This document shows, piece after piece, positions 7,609 through 17,000 of a DNA stretch of 64,000 nucleotides. Position numbers and translations under genes: made by a program. The first letter of the stretch is position 1, and every line of letters starts with the position of its first letter. Under the pieces are notes generated by a model. That model saw only the letters and a program-made list of their open reading frames with translations. It did no database searches and had not been told where the DNA came from. The stretch comes from JAGOPY01 sp964619555 (GTDB lineage Bacteria; Bacteroidota; Bacteroidia; Bacteroidales; JAGOPY01). The stretch spans positions 1 through 64,000 of the forward strand of contig CAZUDV010000004.1 in the NCBI GenBank assembly GCA_964619555.1, in the 5' to 3' direction.

Positions 7609-9609
7609 ATGAATATGAAAAAGTATTCTGTCTTCATACTTTACTTTGGGATTTTTCATCTGCTTCTTTCCTCATGTTCTTCCAATGAAGAAATACCGGT
7701 CATTTCGCCCGACGGCCGGAATGTCATCGTATTCTTACTGGAAGACGGAACCCCCTCATACCTGGTCAGGAGGGATAATCAAATCATTATTGATTCATCA
7801 GCTCTTGGTTTTGAGTTAAAAGGGAAAGATTTTCTCAAAGATGGGTTCAAATTAAAGGAAGCCAAACTGAGCGGCAACTACGACCGCTGGGAACCGGTGT
7901 GGGGACAAAGGAGCCGGATCTATGACCGTTATAGTCAATTACTGGTGACCCTCGAAGAAAAGGAATCACCAGGACGCATCCTGCAGGTTGAATTAAAGGC
8001 TTTCGACGATGGGGTGGCTTTCCGTTATGTCGTCCCGGAACAGGAAAATCTGAAGAAGGTCGAGATCATGGAGGAGCTGACCCGGTTTAAATTTTCGGAA
8101 GATTACAGCACCTGGTGGATACCCGGGGATTATGACAATCACGAGTACCTTTACCGTAATACCCCATTAAGCGCTGTTGATTCAGTGAATACGCCTTTCA
8201 CAATGGAATCATTGACTGACAGCTTATGCATCAGCGTTCATGAAGCGAGCCTGGTGAATTACCCGGAGATGAGGCTTTTCAGGTCGAAAGACGATCCGCT
8301 TATGCTTGAGTGCCGCCTGGTGCCCTGGCCGGATGGCGTGAAAGCCAGAGTTGATGTGCCTTTCCAGACTCCATGGAGGACCCTCCAGCTCTCCGATGAT
8401 GCCGGCGGGCTCATCGAATCGACCATGATTCTGAATCTGAATGAACCGTCGAAAATAGAAGATGTTTCCTGGATCCAGCCGATGAAATATGTCGGGATCT
8501 GGTGGGGAATGCACATTGGTAAATATACCTGGGCTTCGGGGCCGAAACATGGCGCCACCACTGAGAATGCGAAGAGATACATAGATTTTGCCGCCAATAA
8601 CAACATTCCTGGGGTCCTGGTGGAGGGATGGAACAAAGGCTGGGAAAGATGGGTCGACGGGGTGGAATTCCCCATGATGGAAGCTTATGAAGACTATGAC
8701 CTGGAAGAAGTGGCTTCTTATGCCAGGGACAAAGGCGTTTATCTGATAGCCCACAATGAAACTGCTGCCAATGCTGAGTTTTACGAAACGGAAATCGACT
8801 CAGCCTATGCCTTGTATCAAAAGCTCGGGATTCGTGCCATAAAAACGGGATATGTGGGAAAAATAAGGCCTTTGGGACAGTATCATCACGGTCAGTGGAT
8901 GGTCAATCACCAGGCCATGGTGATTGAAAAAGCGGCGAAAAACCAGATCATGGTGGATGCGCATGAGACGGTAAAAGCCACAGGCCTGGAGCGTACCTGG
9001 CCGAACTTTATGTCGAGGGAATGGGGAAGGGGCAATGAATACGAAGCCTGGAGCGATGGGAACCCTCCCGATCATACCTGTATCCTGCCATTCACCAGGG
9101 TGCTTGCCGGGCCATTCGATTACACCCCCGGCATCTTCGGCATCTTCTTCAAAGAATATAAACCGGATAACCGGGTACATACCACACTGGCCAAGCAACT
9201 GGCGCTGATGGTAATCATTTACAGCCCGTTACAGATGGCGGCGGATATTATTGAAAATTATGAACACCCTGCTTTCCAGTTCATCCGTGATGTTCCTGCC
9301 AACTGGGATGACACGAAGGTCCTCAACGCCAGGATAGGGGATTATGTGACCATCGCCCGGAAGAAGAACAATACCTGGTACATGGGGTCCATAACGGACG
9401 AAAACAACAGGGATTTCACGCTTAAACTTGATTTCCTGGATGATGACACCCAGTATGAAGCCGTCATTTATGGGGATGGTCCCGAGGCGGACTGGGAGAC
9501 GAATCCTTTGGATTATATTATTACGAAGAAACTGGTCAGGAAGGACGACGAATTCAGGATCTTACTGGCTAGGGGAGGAGGAATGGCAGTAGTCCTGCGA
9601 CCGGTGTAG
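7609..9609 (+). CDS. GH97 glycoside hydrolase lipoprotein (probable alpha-glucosidase)
   Basis: This 667-residue protein belongs to glycoside hydrolase family 97, the family of SusB. It would hydrolyse alpha-linked glucosides from the outer face of a membrane. The N-terminus (MNMKKYSVF, a hydrophobic stretch, then LSSC) is a lipoprotein signal. I chose the ATG at 7609 because upstream sequence is a heptamer-like AATTTAG repeat. An N-terminal beta-sandwich is followed by a TIM barrel. The motif HNETAAN resembles the HHET motif of inverting members that carries a base glutamate, and DAHETVKATGLERTWPN with SREWGRGNEYE supplies further candidate acid and base residues. The strand with IKTGYVG lacks the nucleophile Asp of retaining alpha-galactosidases. 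It has no SusC/D neighbour. Confidence 0.88.
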   Translation: MNMKKYSVFILYFGIFHLLLSSCSSNEEIPVISPDGRNVIVFLLEDGTPSYLVRRDNQIIIDSSALGFELKGKDFLKDGFKLKEAKLSGNYDRWEPVWGQRSRIYDRYSQLLVTLEEKESPGRILQVELKAFDDGVAFRYVVPEQENLKKVEIMEELTRFKFSEDYSTWWIPGDYDNHEYLYRNTPLSAVDSVNTPFTMESLTDSLCISVHEASLVNYPEMRLFRSKDDPLMLECRLVPWPDGVKARVDVPFQTPWRTLQLSDDAGGLIESTMILNLNEPSKIEDVSWIQPMKYVGIWWGMHIGKYTWASGPKHGATTENAKRYIDFAANNNIPGVLVEGWNKGWERWVDGVEFPMMEAYEDYDLEEVASYARDKGVYLIAHNETAANAEFYETEIDSAYALYQKLGIRAIKTGYVGKIRPLGQYHHGQWMVNHQAMVIEKAAKNQIMVDAHETVKATGLERTWPNFMSREWGRGNEYEAWSDGNPPDHTCILPFTRVLAGPFDYTPGIFGIFFKEYKPDNRVHTTLAKQLALMVIIYSPLQMAADIIENYEHPAFQFIRDVPANWDDTKVLNARIGDYVTIARKKNNTWYMGSITDENNRDFTLKLDFLDDDTQYEAVIYGDGPEADWETNPLDYIITKKLVRKDDEFRILLARGGGMAVVLRPV

Positions 9610-9659
9610 GATTCAAGATCCTTCGGGCCCAACCCTCAGGACATGTTCAGAACACCAGA

Positions 9660-10103
9660 ATGGCAAAAAAGTTAAAAATATCGGCTGAAGTCACCTTCGA
9701 TTACACCATGTTCGGAGTAGCATGCCATTTGAAGGACTACCGTTTCGTATTCTTTCTGAATGCCGCACTGGGATTCCGGTTCAAAAGGGTGGACGATCTG
9801 ATGATAAAGGATGGGGAGGCGGAGAAAGCCTATTCATTCTTTTTGTACCATCATCCGGACCAGCGGCGCAATTACTACCTGGTATCCAATTACAATGAGT
9901 CGGGACGTCTGATCCCTGCTGAAAAGGGAGCGGATTTTTTCATCATTACGGACGATATTCTGCCTTCTGAAGACAAGAGGCAACTGATCACAAGCATCCA
10001 GTCGGTCCATCAGGTCCTGGCAGCTTATGAAATCCCCCGGACGAAAGCAAAAAATTTAGAGGTGATCTTCCAGGAGATCGAGATGCATTTTCTGGAAGAT
10101 TAG
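9660..10103 (+). CDS. IPExxxVDY family protein
   Basis: This is a 147-residue cytosolic protein of a Bacteroidetes-restricted family of unknown function. The signature region is FDYTMFGVACHLKDYRFVFFLN at about residues 14-35. The rest is a small alpha/beta domain ending in an amphipathic helix. It ends in a 4-nt overlap with pheS on the opposite strand. No role can be read from the sequence. Confidence 0.75.
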   Translation: MAKKLKISAEVTFDYTMFGVACHLKDYRFVFFLNAALGFRFKRVDDLMIKDGEAEKAYSFFLYHHPDQRRNYYLVSNYNESGRLIPAEKGADFFIITDDILPSEDKRQLITSIQSVHQVLAAYEIPRTKAKNLEVIFQEIEMHFLED

Positions 10104-11122
10104 ACGGCCCCGGTAAACTGCCTTAAAAACCGGACATCATTCTCGAAAAACAACCGGATATCCTGGATCCGGTATTTCAGGATGGTTATCCTTTCAATGC
10201 CCATGCCGAATGCAAATCCGGTATATTCGTTGCTGTCAATGCCGCAGTTCTCCAGCACATTCGGGTCCACCATGCCGCAGCCCAGGATTTCAACCCACCC
10301 GGAATATTTGCAGATGGGGCAGCCCTTTCCGCCACAGACAAAGCATGAGACGTCCATTTCGGCCGATGGTTCCGTGAACGGGAAATAACTTGGCCGGAAC
10401 CGGACCTGGGTACCCTCACCGTACATCTCATGCGCGAAATAGTAAAGGGTTTGCTTCAGGTCGGCGAAGGAAACGTCATGATCGACATAAAGGCCTTCCA
10501 CTTGATGAAAGATACAGTGAGCGCGGGCCGAGATGGCTTCATTACGGAACACGCGGCCGGGATAGATCTCCCGTATCGGTGGTTTTCGCTGCTCCATGGC
10601 ACGGATCTGGACCGAGGATGTATGGGTACGAAGCAGGATATCCGGATTTTTTCCAATGAAGAAGGTGTCCTGCATATCGCGGGCCGGATGATCCTGCTGA
10701 AAATTCAGGGCCGTGAAGTTATGCCAGTCGTCTTCGATCTCTGGGCCTTCGGCTACTACGAAACCGATCCGGTTGAAGATCCGGATGATCTCGTTACGTA
10801 CGACCGACAGCGGGTGCCTGGAGCCCAGGGGCTGGAAGTCGGCAGGCAAGGTCAGGTCGATATCGGATTTAGTTTCCACGACTGAGCTTTCGATCTGTTC
10901 TTTCAGGGCATTGACTTTATCCTGTGCCGAATTTTTCAGGATATTCAAAGCCTGCCCCACTTCCCGGCGCTGTTCCGGTGGTACGTTCCTGAATTCCTCG
11001 AACAAGGCGGGAATAAGGCCTTTTTTGCTGAGATACCTGATCCGGAATTGCTCCAGCTCTTCAGCGTTATGCGTGGAGAAGGAATCGATCTCGGAGAGGT
11101 ACTGTTTGATCAGGTCGTGCAT
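10100..11122 (-). CDS. pheS: Phenylalanyl-tRNA synthetase alpha subunit
   Basis: PheS is the catalytic subunit of the alpha2-beta2 enzyme that charges tRNA-Phe. The 340-residue product has an N-terminal coiled coil (about 1-90), class II motif 2 (GRVFRNEAISARAH) and motif 3 (GFAFGMGIERI). It contains a four-cysteine segment CFVCGGKGCPIC that is likely to bind zinc. The ATG at 11122 (MHDLIKQYL) is preferred over a GTG at 11143, which lies inside a perfect inverted repeat. pheT is not in the window. Its substrate, tRNA-Phe, is encoded at 34.5 kb. Confidence 0.96.
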   Translation of the reverse strand: MHDLIKQYLSEIDSFSTHNAEELEQFRIRYLSKKGLIPALFEEFRNVPPEQRREVGQALNILKNSAQDKVNALKEQIESSVVETKSDIDLTLPADFQPLGSRHPLSVVRNEIIRIFNRIGFVVAEGPEIEDDWHNFTALNFQQDHPARDMQDTFFIGKNPDILLRTHTSSVQIRAMEQRKPPIREIYPGRVFRNEAISARAHCIFHQVEGLYVDHDVSFADLKQTLYYFAHEMYGEGTQVRFRPSYFPFTEPSAEMDVSCFVCGGKGCPICKYSGWVEILGCGMVDPNVLENCGIDSNEYTGFAFGMGIERITILKYRIQDIRLFFENDVRFLRQFTGAV

Positions 11123-11140
11123 ATTCAGTGCTGATGAACC

Positions 11141-11186
11141 CACCCCCTGGCCCCCTCCCTTCGAGAAGGGAGGGGGCCAGGGGGTG
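11141..11186. repeat. Perfect 22-bp inverted repeat
   Basis: CACCCCCTGGCCCCCTCCCTTC (11141-11162) is repeated exactly in inverse orientation (11165-11186) around a 2-nt spacer. It lies between the cyclophilin gene and pheS on the minus strand. There is no T-tract on either side, so it looks more like a REP-type palindrome than a simple terminator. The G/C composition is unlike its surroundings. Confidence 0.95.
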
Positions 11187-11197
11187 AGATTATTGAT

Positions 11198-11851
11198 TTA
11201 TTCCAGAATCTCGACCGTCATAGTCACTGGCTTGAGTGGTTTGTCGCCGGCATCGCGCGGCACGGCGGCAATTTTATCGACCACTTCATAACCGCTCACC
11301 ACTTCTCCGAAAACGGTATATCCACCATCCAGCCAGGGGGCCCCACCGACGGTGGTATAGATTTTCCTCTGCTCGGGAGTGAACTTGATCTTCAGACGCG
11401 TTTCGTAATTGTTCAGGGTGGCTTCGTCCAGAACAGAGCCCTGAACGATATAGAACTGGCATCCGGAAGATTTCTTTTCGGGATTGACGTTGTCGCCCAT
11501 GCGGGCTGCGGCCAGGGCACCTTTTTTATGGAAGTGATTGGGAGTGATCTCAGCGGGGATTGTATAACCGATATCGGCCCGGCCATCCTTATTGCCTCCT
11601 CCCTGGATCATGAATTGCGGAATGATTCGGTGGAACGGGGAACCATCGTACCATCCCTCCTTAATATTCTTTATGAAATTATCCCGGTGTTTCGGTGTAT
11701 CATTGTAAAGTTTGAGGGTGATATCCCCGAATTCGGTTTTGACAAGGACCAGGGTCTCGGTGCCTGATTTGCTTTGCGGGGTGCTCTGCGAGCAACCTGA
11801 TTGCTGAATAGCCATGAACAGAACGATTAGGATTATAACTGCATTTTTCAT
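11198..11851 (-). CDS. Cyclophilin-type peptidyl-prolyl isomerase, lipoprotein
   Basis: This 217-residue protein would catalyse cis-trans isomerisation of prolyl bonds in envelope proteins. The N-terminus has a signal sequence ending in QQSGC, so Cys20 should be lipidated. The cyclophilin domain fills about 35-215. Recognisable parts are PFHRIIPQFMIQGG, where the catalytic Arg of the FHR motif is kept, and YTVFGEVVSGYEVVDKI near the end. An insertion between about 125 and 160 (NYETRLKIKFTPEQRK) is typical of Bacteroidetes members. It lies 76 nt upstream of pheS and is separated from it by a long palindrome. Confidence 0.93.
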   Translation of the reverse strand: MKNAVIILIVLFMAIQQSGCSQSTPQSKSGTETLVLVKTEFGDITLKLYNDTPKHRDNFIKNIKEGWYDGSPFHRIIPQFMIQGGGNKDGRADIGYTIPAEITPNHFHKKGALAAARMGDNVNPEKKSSGCQFYIVQGSVLDEATLNNYETRLKIKFTPEQRKIYTTVGGAPWLDGGYTVFGEVVSGYEVVDKIAAVPRDAGDKPLKPVTMTVEILE

Positions 11852-11914
11852 AGTGGATCGTATTTAATTGGATCGATGGGGCAAAGGTAGAAAATTCCTG
11901 TTAAAGTGTGGAGT

Positions 11915-12508
11915 TCAGGGTTTGTTCTGATTTCGCCCTGTTTTTTCAAGGAAACAGTGCCGGCAGAGGGGCTCATAATTATCCGTCTCACCCAGCACGA
12001 CGAGCCCCTGCTTATCGACTGTGCGGTGCGAATACTGGGCAAGGCCGCCGCAACTGATGCAAATGGCATGGACCTTATCCACATACTCTGCCGTGGCCAG
12101 CAATGCCGGCATCGGCCCGAACGGCTTGCCTGTATAATCCATATCCAGTCCCGCCACGATGACCCGCGTGCCCGCATCTGCCAGCTTATTGCAAACGGTA
12201 ACGATCTCGTCATCGAAGAACTGGGCCTCATCGATTCCAACAACATCATAATCATGAGAATAGAGCAGGATCTGAGAGGCTGCCTGGACAGGAGTGGATG
12301 GGACCGAGTGATCATCATGGGAAACGACATGTTCCGTATGATACCGTGTGTCGATAGCCGGCTTGAAGATCTGAACGGTCTGGCGGGCAATCTGGGCACG
12401 GCGTAAACGGCGGATGAGCTCTTCGGTCTTACCGGAAAACATCGATCCGCAGATCACTTCGATCCAGCCTGATCTTGCTTTGCCGCTTTTTTGACGTTCC
12501 AGGAACAT
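11915..12508 (-). CDS. tdk: Thymidine kinase
   Basis: Tdk phosphorylates thymidine to dTMP in pyrimidine salvage. The 197-residue protein has a P-loop GSMFSGKTEE at about 21-30, the catalytic-base region DEAQFFDDE near residue 90, the lasso-like GLDMDYTGKPFGPM, and two Cys pairs (CISC and CRHC) that bind structural zinc. It is a type II (human TK1-like) kinase. A heptamer repeat array begins 10 nt upstream of the start codon. Confidence 0.96.
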   Translation of the reverse strand: MFLERQKSGKARSGWIEVICGSMFSGKTEELIRRLRRAQIARQTVQIFKPAIDTRYHTEHVVSHDDHSVPSTPVQAASQILLYSHDYDVVGIDEAQFFDDEIVTVCNKLADAGTRVIVAGLDMDYTGKPFGPMPALLATAEYVDKVHAICISCGGLAQYSHRTVDKQGLVVLGETDNYEPLCRHCFLEKTGRNQNKP

Positions 12509-12518
12509 GGGTTGGTTG

Positions 12519-12609
12519 TTTCTTGTTTCTAGTTTCTAGTATCTAGTTTCTGGTTTTTGGTTTCTGGTTTCTGGTTTCTGGTTTTTGGTTTCTGGTTTCT
12601 GGTTTCTGG
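12519..12609. repeat. Heptamer tandem repeat (TTTCTGG)
   Basis: Thirteen consecutive 7-bp units: mainly TTTCTGG, with TTTCTAG, TTTTTGG, TATCTAG and TTTCTTG variants. It sits directly upstream of tdk (minus strand) in the 367-bp gap before the redoxin gene. Complementary AAACCAG-type units occur inside the coding sequence at 20.65-20.78 kb. Confidence 0.95.
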
Positions 12610-12821
12610 TTTGGGATTGTGCTAATCTGAACTCAAAAGTAGTATTTTCCTTTTTAGGATAAACTATAAGTCAGCCGTTTGTCCACCCTCAGGTCCTGAC
12701 CATTATTAACAGTCAACAGAATACTCATGCATGATCGCGGTTTACTCCCTTTCAACCCCCCTGTTTTCCGCTAATTTTTTCTATGGAAGTTTTCAACCAG
12801 GTTCAGGGACTATTGCCATTA

Positions 12822-12829
12822 TATTTTTG
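12822..12829 (+). promoter_or_regulatory. Possible -7 box for the redoxin gene
   Basis: TATTTTTG matches TAnnTTTG, 46 nt before the ATG at 12876. No TTG is present at the -33 spacing, so confidence is limited. Confidence 0.4.
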
Positions 12830-12875
12830 TATGGTCAAGTCAACGTAAATTCAACAACAGCAAAAAATGAATGCC

Positions 12876-13412
12876 ATGAAAAATATAGTCCTTGCATTGT
12901 TCGCACTCCTGCCAGCCCTTTGGGCCACCGCCCAGGAGAACCATCTTCCGGCCATAAACCTGAGAGACGTGGATGGGAAAGTGGTTTGTGCCTCTTCGAT
13001 CACCGATTCCGGCAGGGCAACCTTGCTGGTCTTCTGGAAATCCTCGAGCATCAAATGTTGTGAAAACCTGGAAACCCTTTATGATGCCTGGACCAATAAC
13101 CTTAAGGCAAAAGGGATCAAGCTGGTTGCCATTTGCATCGATTGCAACGGCTCCTGGACTCATGTCAAGCCGATCGTAAATGGAAATGACTGGGACTTTG
13201 AGACGTATATTGATGTCAATGGGGATTTTAAACGGGCCATGAGTATTGGCGATGGCCCCTGCTCGCTGCTGTTCGACCAGGACCAGAACCTTGTCTACTG
13301 GTACAACGCAGCCTGCACCGGCAGCGAGGAATATATCTGCCATAACCTTCTTGAGCACCTGTACCCGGGGATGGTAAACAACGATTTCAAAGGATTTTCA
13401 GCTAAGAAGTAA
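12876..13412 (+). CDS. Secreted thioredoxin-like (redoxin) protein with altered active site
   Basis: The 178-residue product starts with a signal peptide (MKNIVLALFALLPALWATAQ) and a thioredoxin-fold redoxin domain follows. In TlpA-type proteins the first strand ends in FWxxWCxxC. Here the matching stretch is FWKSSSIKCCENL: the first catalytic Cys is Ser and the second position is a Cys-Cys pair. Other Cys residues occur in CIDC, PCSL, AACTG and ICHN. It may therefore be a structural or binding member of the family, or use the Cys-Cys pair differently. I chose the ATG at 12876; an in-frame ATG three codons upstream is equally possible. Confidence 0.75.
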   Translation: MKNIVLALFALLPALWATAQENHLPAINLRDVDGKVVCASSITDSGRATLLVFWKSSSIKCCENLETLYDAWTNNLKAKGIKLVAICIDCNGSWTHVKPIVNGNDWDFETYIDVNGDFKRAMSIGDGPCSLLFDQDQNLVYWYNAACTGSEEYICHNLLEHLYPGMVNNDFKGFSAKK

Positions 13413-13876
13413 AGCCGGATTCAACAGGGGGATATATTGGTGCAGGTATATAACTGGAATTTTTTCAGCATATTCGGGCAACTATTTTTACCTGTTGCCC
13501 GGTCCCCCAATCCAACCTCATCGGCCTGACCACTTCATACAACGGCGTTGGCCGGGAACAGTCCCACCTTTCGACCCACCGGGAAATCCTTCCGGAACGA
13601 CAGTAAGGCTTGGTTTGCCGGTGCAGAGTCGATAGCCGATAGTCGTTTGTCAGAGTTCTACTGATGGTTGATGCGATAACTAAAAATTTCCTGGCGTTGG
13701 TTAATCCAAACGGCCCGTTCATTAATTAATCGAATATTTGCTTTTCCGGCAGCGTATTTTTATATTGTATAAAGTCGAATTAAGATTAACCCCGGAAGGA
13801 AAAATTATTCCGCTTTTTCAATACGGGAATTACGTGCCAAGCGTCAGATATATTAAAGCGGTTATTTTTTGGGTTG
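13413..13876. other. Intergenic region, possible small RNA leader
   Basis: The 464 bases between the redoxin gene and the hairpin at 13877 hold no convincing gene. A small minus-strand reading frame at 13465-13722 has no recognisable features. Near 13738-13768 there is TTG-N20-TATATTGT, a weak promoter-like match. If used, transcription to the terminator at 13877-13907 would give an RNA of roughly 135 nt. Confidence 0.35.
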
Positions 13877-13907
13877 CCCGGGAATAGATAATGATTCCCG
13901 GGTTTTT
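13877..13907 (+). terminator. Intrinsic terminator
   Basis: CCCGGGAAT (13877-13885) pairs perfectly with ATTCCCGGG (13894-13902) around an 8-nt loop and is followed by five T residues. It is 465 nt past the redoxin gene and about 100 nt before susC, so it may end a separate small transcript. Confidence 0.85.
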
Positions 13908-13938
13908 ATATGGCGAACTGCCTGATATAACTTGACTA

Positions 13939-13969
13939 TTGATTTTTCATTATTATCTCCTTATATTTA
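13939..13969 (+). promoter_or_regulatory. Probable promoter of the susC/susD operon
   Basis: TTG (13939-13941), 20 nt, then TATATTTA (13962-13969), one base off TAnnTTTG. It lies just after the terminator at 13877-13907 and 35 nt before the susC ATG. Confidence 0.5.
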
Positions 13970-14004
13970 GGGTTGATTATTAATCCGCCGAGGCTAGCAA
14001 TCAA

Positions 14005-17000
14005 ATGACCAAACGATTATACCTGTTATCGGTTTTGATCATCGCTGTGTTAGTTACCCGGGGCCAGATTGAGATTACCGGAAGAGTTACGCACTCAGAA
14101 TCAGGGGAAAGTCTTGCCGGAGTCAATATCAGCGTGAAAAATTCTTTATCAGGGACTTCCTCTGATTCGGAAGGACGTTTTGTTTTAATGCTTTCCGAAG
14201 CAGGTCATATATTGATATTCAGTCATATCGGAATGATCACAAAAGAAATCCCTGTTACAGGGGATACCTTGCTGAATGTTCAGCTTCAGCCTGATCTTTT
14301 AATGATGGAAGGTATTGTGGTCACGGCAATCGGGATAAAACAAAAGCAAAAAGCGCTGGGATATTCCATTCAGGAACTTCAGGGAGCAGAGTTACGGCAG
14401 GTCCATAACGATAACTTCCTGAACTCCGTTACGGGTAAAATAGCAGGAGTGATGGTCAATAGTTCTTCCGGCTCAGCAGGTGCATCCTCCTTTATAACAA
14501 TCCGGGGGCCTTCCTCGATTGATGGTAATAATCAACCGCTGTTCATCCTGGATGGCATTCCCATTTCCAACAGGACCGCATACAATGTCGGCGGTGGCGT
14601 GGATATGTCGAACAGGGCGATGGATATCAATGCTGATGATATCGAATCGGTTACGGTCCTGAAAGGAGGAGCAGCCTCGGCCCTGTATGGCATTAGGGCA
14701 GCCAATGGCGCCATCGTGATCACCACCCGGAAAAGGGATAAAACACAGGATGGCAGGCTTACCACTGTTTTCCGTACAGCCCTGACTTTTGATAAAGTCT
14801 CCCGGCTTCCGCGTCTGCAAAATAGTTATGGTCAGGGAATGTATGGCACCTGGATGTCCGGCGCTCCGACCTCCTGGGGCCCCAGGCTCGATACTTGCAG
14901 CTATTCACTGCAACCGGAAGACTGGCAGTACCCCGAGTTTGATGCAGATGGAGCCGTCGTCAGCAAAAATGATCCGTCAGGAACAGGTGAAACTGTTAAA
15001 ACTTATGATCAGCACGATTTTTTTCAAACCGCCATTTCACAGCAATACGCACTTGAACTGTCAGGCGGGAACGAACAGGCGTCATTCCTGACCTCGGCTT
15101 CCTGCAATAATTCGCAGGGAGTGGTGCCGGGAAACACATGGAAACGGTTCACCTTAAGATTGAATGGTGATGCAGACCTGTCAGAGCATTTCAAGCTTTT
15201 TGCCGGAGCTGCTTATATTCACTCGGGAGGCGACAGGATCCAGAAAGGTGACAATACCTCATCGGTTATGCTGGGCCTTCTGCGCACCCCGCCGACTTTT
15301 GACAATGCAGCCGGATATGAGCTGGAAGACGGTTCTCAGCGCACCTATCGCCATGGCACGGGTTACGACAATCCTTTCTGGACCATCGACAAGAATAAAT
15401 TCTTCGATGAGGTGGACCGGATCATCGGTCATGCCGGATTTAACTGGATGTTTACCGATTGGCTGACATTGAATTACCAGCTTGGGATAGACTATTACCG
15501 GTGGGACTGGAAGAATTATTTTGCCAAAGGATCAGCCGATCATCCGGAAGGATACGTCTGGCTAAATAATTACAATGAGAGAAATTTGAACTCCGATTTA
15601 ATGCTGAAGGCAGACCACCGCTTCGGGAAAAACTGGCTTGCCGGAATCACCATCGGGCATAATATGTTTGAAACATACAGTACCGAGCTTTCATCGACCG
15701 GAAGCGGTCTGGTGTTGCCTGATTTTTACGACCTCCGGAATGCGGTAGATGTCAATTCCACTGAATATGCGATGCAGGTCAGAAGAGCGGCATTCTTCGG
15801 GATCCTGGAGGTCTCTTTCCGGGATATGATTTTTCTTTCCGTAACCGGACGAAATGAATGGTCCACTACGCTTCCGCCCCCGGACAATTCTTTCTTCTAT
15901 CCTTCGGTCAGCCTTTCCTGGGTTTTTACAGAACTGCCATTTTTCAGGGAAAGCCAGGTCCTGCCATTCGGAAAGCTCCGGGTTTCTTTCGCACAGGTCG
16001 CCAATGACGCGGAACCATACCGGACAACTACCGGATACACCACCTATACATTGAATTCGATCTTCTCCGGCACCGGTCTGACATTTCCACTGCTTGGAAA
16101 ACCCGGATTCACAGTGGATAACACCATCGGAAATGACGACCTTAAACCTGAAAGGACCACAACCTGGGAGATCGGAACGGACCTTAGCTGGCTGAATAAC
16201 CGGATATCACTGGACTTTACTTATTTCAGCCGGTACCATGAAGACCTGCTGTTGAATGTGCCTTTGTCGGGCACAACGGGGTATTATTACAGTTATATGA
16301 ATGCAGGTGAAATGGAATCCAGTGGGATCGAACTTGTGCTGGGATTGGCGCCGGTAAGGAATTCCACCTGGATATGGAACTCAAATGTCAATTTCACCAG
16401 GATCAGGAACGAGGTCAAAAAGCTGGCTCCGGGCGTGGATGCCGTAGTGCTTGCCGCCGGACCGGCCTACCTGGCGGCTTACGAGGGCTATCCGTACCAA
16501 AGCTATTTTGCCTATGACTGGCTTAGGGATGAAAATGGGAAACTGATTATTAATGATAATCCACAGAGTTCTGCTTATGGTTTTCCCATGGGCAATTATG
16601 ATACGGTAATTTATATGGGGAATTACCTGCCGGACTGGACTCTGGGCTGGATTAACACGATCCAATGGAAAAAGCTCACTTTTTCATTCTTAATCGATGT
16701 AAAAAAAGGTGGAAACCTTTTAAACGGAACCCGGGGATCGCTTTATTATTTCGGGAATCATGCCGACCAGGAATCGCGCGAACCGGATGATCTTTACATA
16801 TTTAATGGGGTCAAACTTTCGGATGGCAGTCCTAACGACATCCCGGTCGTGAAAGATGCAAACTGGTATTTTACCGGTGAAGGCAGTACTTTCACCGGTC
16901 CGGGTGGCGATTATATCGATCGGGCCGGTTGGGTGCGCCTGAGGGAAATTTCTGTCAGTTATGAGTTCGGACCATTCAACCTGGGAAATTCCGGAATAAG

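Noticed and set aside
12731..13063. 110-codon plus-strand frame upstream of and overlapping the redoxin gene
   Set aside because: The redoxin frame has a signal peptide and a thioredoxin-fold pattern and covers most of it.
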